Source: Nitrospirota bacterium
GTDB lineage: Bacteria; Nitrospirota; Thermodesulfovibrionia; Thermodesulfovibrionales; Magnetobacteriaceae
Assembly: GCA_015233015.1 (NCBI GenBank)
Contig: JADFYO010000028.1
Location: 1-44,278, forward strand
DNA: 44,278 bases
Direction of reading: 5' to 3'
In this document: in pieces, positions 41,569 to 44,278 of the stretch
Position numbering within the stretch: position 1 is the first letter of the stretch
Layout of the letters: each line of letters opens with the position of its first letter
Made by a program: the position numbers and the translations under genes
The notes under the pieces: generated by a model
Database searches by the model: none
Told to the model about the DNA's origin: nothing
The model's input: only the letters and a program-made list of their open reading frames with translations

Positions 41569-42771
41569 TTAATTATATCTCAGGACTTTTCTCTCTGAAT
41601 GAACGGGAAACTCCAGCCCTTCTTTGTGGATATATACGAGCTTGGCCTCAATCTTCACGAGTTTCTCACGCTCTGGAAAGACGGCGTAGTACTCTTCGGT
41701 GGTAGTCTTCCTTGGCTGAAGAGAATAGTCCAGAATATCCTTTATTTCCCATGTGTCATAGCGCCGGTTGCCTTCTATGTCGAGACCTGGCTCAAAGAAT
41801 TCCTTCTGAGCTGACCATATCACCTTATCATTATCGTCTGTTGCCGTTACCGTGAGGAGCACGCGCGATGTCCACATGCAGCCGTCAGGGATTCTGTGCC
41901 CAGCCTTATTTGTTATATCTACGGTTATAGCCGCCGCAGGGAACCATTTCTTTTCACCGTATGATTGCGTTTTAAACGCCCTTGCATTTACCTCCAGAAG
42001 CATTCCCTCTTTAAGCATAACGGGAGCGTAGGCACCGGGGAAGGTGTGCCCACGATTGCTTTTGGTCATGTGGCATTCCTGGCATGTCGTCTGCCCTCCT
42101 GCGGCAACGTACTGGTCACGGTAGCTTTGCGCTATGGTGCTGCAAATTATCCGTTCACTGTCGGGGGCGGTGTAAAGCCCATGGCACTGCATACAGAATA
42201 TGGAATTATCGAGATATGTGGTCTTTTTAATGGTGTGATATGCAGCGTTTCCTTTAATATTACCGGGACCATGGAGACCGTAAACGGTTTGCTTTTCGGG
42301 CGTGTGTGGCGGCGGTACGGCCCTAAGATTATGGCACGTATAGCAGGAGACATTTAAATGGGAGAGCAGTTCTTTTGCCTTTTTCTTACCTTCGGGGTTT
42401 GCAGATTTGCCGCCCGCTATTTTAATCGCATCAACCACTTCTTTAATAAATTTATCTGAGGCATACTCCATAACGGGGGCGTGGCAGTTCAGGCATTTCA
42501 TCAGCTCACCCTTCAGGGGCAGTCCCTTTCTTATGGGGTCTTTCTCTATACCGTCAACTATAAATGAGTAGATACCGTCTATCGAGTGAAGCAGCGATGA
42601 TGAATGTAACGACATTTTCCATTGCGTATTGATATCGCCGTGGCAGGCGGCACACGCTTCGGAAGTATTTAAAATATCCGTTGCATTTTCTATCATCACC
42701 CCAAGGGCTTCAGCGGGTGTTATCACCAATAAAAACTTCAAAAAAATTGCCAACAACAGGTATCTCTTCAT
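41569..42771 (-). CDS. secreted pentaheme c-type cytochrome
   Basis: The 400-residue precursor has a signal peptide (residues 1-23) and five CxxCH heme sites: CAACH, CLNCH, CYTCH, CMQCH and CQECH, all in the first 240 residues. The last third is a beta-rich domain starting near ITVDITNKAGHRIPDG, a segment common in multiheme cytochromes. It should be periplasmic and carry electrons. The gene lies 33 bases after the YeeE/YedE transporter stop, with GAGG 8 bases before the ATG, so the two are co-transcribed. That pairing suggests a role in oxidation or reduction of a sulfur compound; this is inference. Confidence 0.9.
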   Translation of the reverse strand: MKRYLLLAIFLKFLLVITPAEALGVMIENATDILNTSEACAACHGDINTQWKMSLHSSSLLHSIDGIYSFIVDGIEKDPIRKGLPLKGELMKCLNCHAPVMEYASDKFIKEVVDAIKIAGGKSANPEGKKKAKELLSHLNVSCYTCHNLRAVPPPHTPEKQTVYGLHGPGNIKGNAAYHTIKKTTYLDNSIFCMQCHGLYTAPDSERIICSTIAQSYRDQYVAAGGQTTCQECHMTKSNRGHTFPGAYAPVMLKEGMLLEVNARAFKTQSYGEKKWFPAAAITVDITNKAGHRIPDGCMWTSRVLLTVTATDDNDKVIWSAQKEFFEPGLDIEGNRRYDTWEIKDILDYSLQPRKTTTEEYYAVFPEREKLVKIEAKLVYIHKEGLEFPVHSERKVLRYN

Positions 42772-42804
42772 AAGCGTAACCTCATAAGTTCACAGATTTA
42801 TTTG

Positions 42805-43851
42805 TCATTCTATATCCATAGGCCGGATAAACTTAATATAGACCATAGACCAGTTCCCAAGTATTATAAAGATAATCGTAACAAAACTCGATACTGCGAG
42901 CGTTGAAGCCCCGGTCAGGCCATGGCCGATGTTACATCCCCCGCCGACAACTGCGCCAAACCCCATGAGAAGTCCGCCCATGAAGGCATCTATGGTCTCA
43001 TTAGCACCACATGATTTTAGTTTAAACTCCCCGCGTCGTCTGCTGCTGAGGTATGAGCCAAACACCATGCCAAGGATCAAAAAGACACTCCACGTAGGGT
43101 CATCCCCCTGCGTAACCCATCTGAACAGTTCCACCGTCGGGCCGGTGAAGGACATCCCGCGCGCCTTGCCGCCGAAATAATCTGAAGCCCACCATGCTGC
43201 AATTCCGATAAGCCCCAGGAGCGGCCCGGCGACATACCACGAGTAACCGGAGCGTGACTTATGGAACTCTCCCTTGAGGATAAAAAATAATATGGCGGCC
43301 CCCAGCACTGCTACGACTACCCACTTATTGATGCCAAAAAGGTTATAGAGCGTCAGCGGGTAGATGTCCGCATGTGAGGCCCACGCAGTTTCGACCTCTT
43401 TGGTGGTGAGGAGTTTAAGGCCGCTTCCGGTAAGCCAAACCTGGTAGTTGGAGAGTGACTGATTAAGCCGGAGAAGCATCCCTTCTGAAGTGGTTACAAT
43501 CCCTATAAAAAAACCAAGCACAGAGACCCATGCCGGCACAATCCCCTCGCCGAGTTTAAACCAAATGCCGCTGGCGCACCCGCTTGCCATCACTATCCCG
43601 ATACCGAATAAATAACCGCCCATGATGTTGGCAACAGGCATAAACCCCTGCCGGTAGAGTACCTTAATAATGCCGGTATCCTCAAGCAGGTTCGCCCCGA
43701 TTATCATTATTAAAAGCGCGGTGAGATAGGCCTTGAAAACCTCCATGTTTTTGACCAATAGCATATCCCTGAAGGCCGAGTTCATACAAACCCTACCCCG
43801 CTGCAACACCCACCCCAACAATATCCCCACAATTATCCCTGATATTACCAC
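42805..43851 (-). CDS. YeeE/YedE-family sulfur-compound transporter
   Basis: The 348-residue membrane protein has the YeeE/YedE layout, a duplicated helix bundle with the motifs IVMASGCASGIWFKLGEG and VVGGGCNIGHGLTGAS. Three cysteines, Cys22, Cys92 and Cys306, fall where the thiosulfate transporter TsuA has three conserved cysteines; that comparison is from memory. Thiosulfate uptake is therefore the best guess; selenium- and sulfur-trafficking homologs exist. The start is GTG 43851, with only a weak GAGG 10 bases upstream. The partner gene downstream is a pentaheme cytochrome. Confidence 0.85.
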   Translation of the reverse strand: MVISGIIVGILLGWVLQRGRVCMNSAFRDMLLVKNMEVFKAYLTALLIMIIGANLLEDTGIIKVLYRQGFMPVANIMGGYLFGIGIVMASGCASGIWFKLGEGIVPAWVSVLGFFIGIVTTSEGMLLRLNQSLSNYQVWLTGSGLKLLTTKEVETAWASHADIYPLTLYNLFGINKWVVVAVLGAAILFFILKGEFHKSRSGYSWYVAGPLLGLIGIAAWWASDYFGGKARGMSFTGPTVELFRWVTQGDDPTWSVFLILGMVFGSYLSSRRRGEFKLKSCGANETIDAFMGGLLMGFGAVVGGGCNIGHGLTGASTLAVSSFVTIIFIILGNWSMVYIKFIRPMDIE

Positions 43852-44158
43852 GTCACTCTGGCCTCTTAAACATTTATATCCCGCCCGAACTAATGTGATT
43901 TATCATTTATGCCGCTGTGGTAATTATAGCAATAACCTGAAGACTTTGAAAAGGGTGTGGATTTACCATAGGGCAAACGCACTATGGCAATCCAAGTCAG
44001 AATTGTCCGTCAGGCAATGCCATGGTGGTATCCGGCAAAAACCTCACGACCATTCATCTCTGAGTGAGCGCTGATATATTACGCCGTCAACACCGGCGAA
44101 TGTCGGGGCTGTGCCTGAGAAAGTCATCAGTTTGTCGGCGTTAGTAATAATTGAGGTG
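43852..44158. other. intergenic region before the insertion sequence
   Basis: I see no gene here. Possible short frames lack ribosome sites. An imperfect repeat TGATTTATCAT at 43895-43906 has a 2-base spacer and does not match the FNR consensus. The promoter of the YeeE operon should lie here but is not obvious. Confidence 0.4.
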
Positions 44159-44159
44159 T

Positions 44160-44278
44160 GATGTCAATAGTGGACACCAATTCATTTATGCCGCAGCCCT
44201 TTTTTCATAGAACTGTTTTTCATAAGTGGCTGGGGATAGGAATCCGAGCCGAGCCTGAGTTCTCTGATGGTTATAGAA
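44160..44278 (-). mobile_element. end of an IS3-family insertion sequence (runs off the window)
   Basis: An IS end can be recognised by the TGTCAATAGTGGACACCA segment (44163-44180), which resembles IS3-family terminal repeats, followed by the 3' end of a transposase gene. The other end lies beyond the window, so length, target duplication and integrity cannot be judged. Confidence 0.7.
44186..44278 (-). CDS. IS3-family transposase OrfB, C-terminal fragment
   Basis: The last 30 codons before TAA (44188-44186) read YNHQRTQARLGFLSPATYE and then KQFYEKRAAA. This is the typical end of an IS3-family rve-type transposase (YNxxRxxxxLGxxSPxxYE). The catalytic DDE part is outside the window, so activity cannot be assessed. 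Confidence 0.8.
   Translation of the reverse strand, partial: FYNHQRTQARLGFLSPATYEKQFYEKRAAA

Noticed and set aside
43895-43906. second FNR-like site upstream of the YeeE gene
   Set aside because: TGAT and ATCA are only two bases apart, not four, so it does not fit the consensus.
1-44278. CRISPR array, rRNA or riboswitch
   Set aside because: I found no regularly spaced repeats with unique spacers. The only tandem repeats are the three short copies at 20046-20111. No rRNA segment or known riboswitch core was recognised, and a covariance-model scan would be needed to be certain.

Overview
The window looks like a contig from a Gram-negative, probably anaerobic or microaerophilic bacterium. My best guess is Nitrospirota (the Thermodesulfovibrio/Magnetobacterium side). 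This rests on gene content and on the combination of a DUF4416 protein, a PASTA-Rpe pair, a PDZ/radical-SAM/DUF512 protein, a UMF1-type transporter and multiheme cytochrome genes. It is recall of families, not a search, and a deltaproteobacterial-like lineage is not excluded. Most of the window is compact chromosomal backbone with many ATGA/GTGA overlaps. The first 3.2 kb (AT-rich, unknown secreted proteins) and the last 0.1 kb (insertion sequence end) are accessory.

Layout. 0.3-3.1 kb, minus: three overlapping genes for diverged secreted paralogs, and upstream of them an RlpA-fold protein with its own terminator and a promoter whose -35 box mirrors that of a plus-strand promoter. 3.3-4.1 kb, plus: a candidate small ORF and an NlpC/P60 lipoprotein. 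4.1-10.8 kb, minus: a three-gene unit of a 1401-residue PPDK-like phosphotransferase, GAPDH and a UMF1 transporter. 10.9-11.8 kb, plus: a small membrane protein and a DsbC/G-like CxxS thioredoxin-fold protein. 11.8-15.1 kb, minus: ileS-lspA. 15.2-19.9 kb, minus: a dedicated Hsp70 operon (GrpE, Hsp70, unknown 667-residue helical protein, J-like protein without HPD), with tRNA-Leu(UAG) upstream. 20.1-21.2 kb, minus: AI-2E family permease. 21.4-23.7 kb, plus: orphan vorB-like gene and proB. 23.6-27.2 kb, minus: clpC-tlpA-DUF4416. 27.6-32.7 kb, plus: PASTA protein, rpe, TPR protein, pgsA, radical SAM/DUF512 protein, aroE. 32.8-34.0 kb: a small heme-copper-oxidase-like protein with an FNR-type site, convergent with a Crp/Fnr regulator. 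34.0-37.6 kb, minus: sensor kinase and diguanylate cyclase response regulator. 37.7-43.9 kb, minus: YeeE/YedE transporter, pentaheme cytochrome, glgA, unknown 172-residue protein, and a RuBisCO-like protein fused to a cupin. 44.2 kb to the end: 3' end of an IS3-family transposase.

The strongest candidate for something new is the RuBisCO-like protein-cupin fusion. In Rhodospirillum rubrum a separate RuBisCO-like isomerase and a separate cupin methylsulfurylase act in succession to turn 5-methylthioribulose-1-phosphate into 1-deoxyxylulose-5-phosphate and methanethiol. Here both folds lie in one polypeptide. Other notable points are an LspA whose catalytic Asp (GNxxDR motif) is Gly, a -10 box placed exactly six bases before the ATG of three genes (possible leaderless transcription), a tandem repeat block upstream of tRNA-Leu, and a duplicated GVW-containing module at the end of the diguanylate cyclase.
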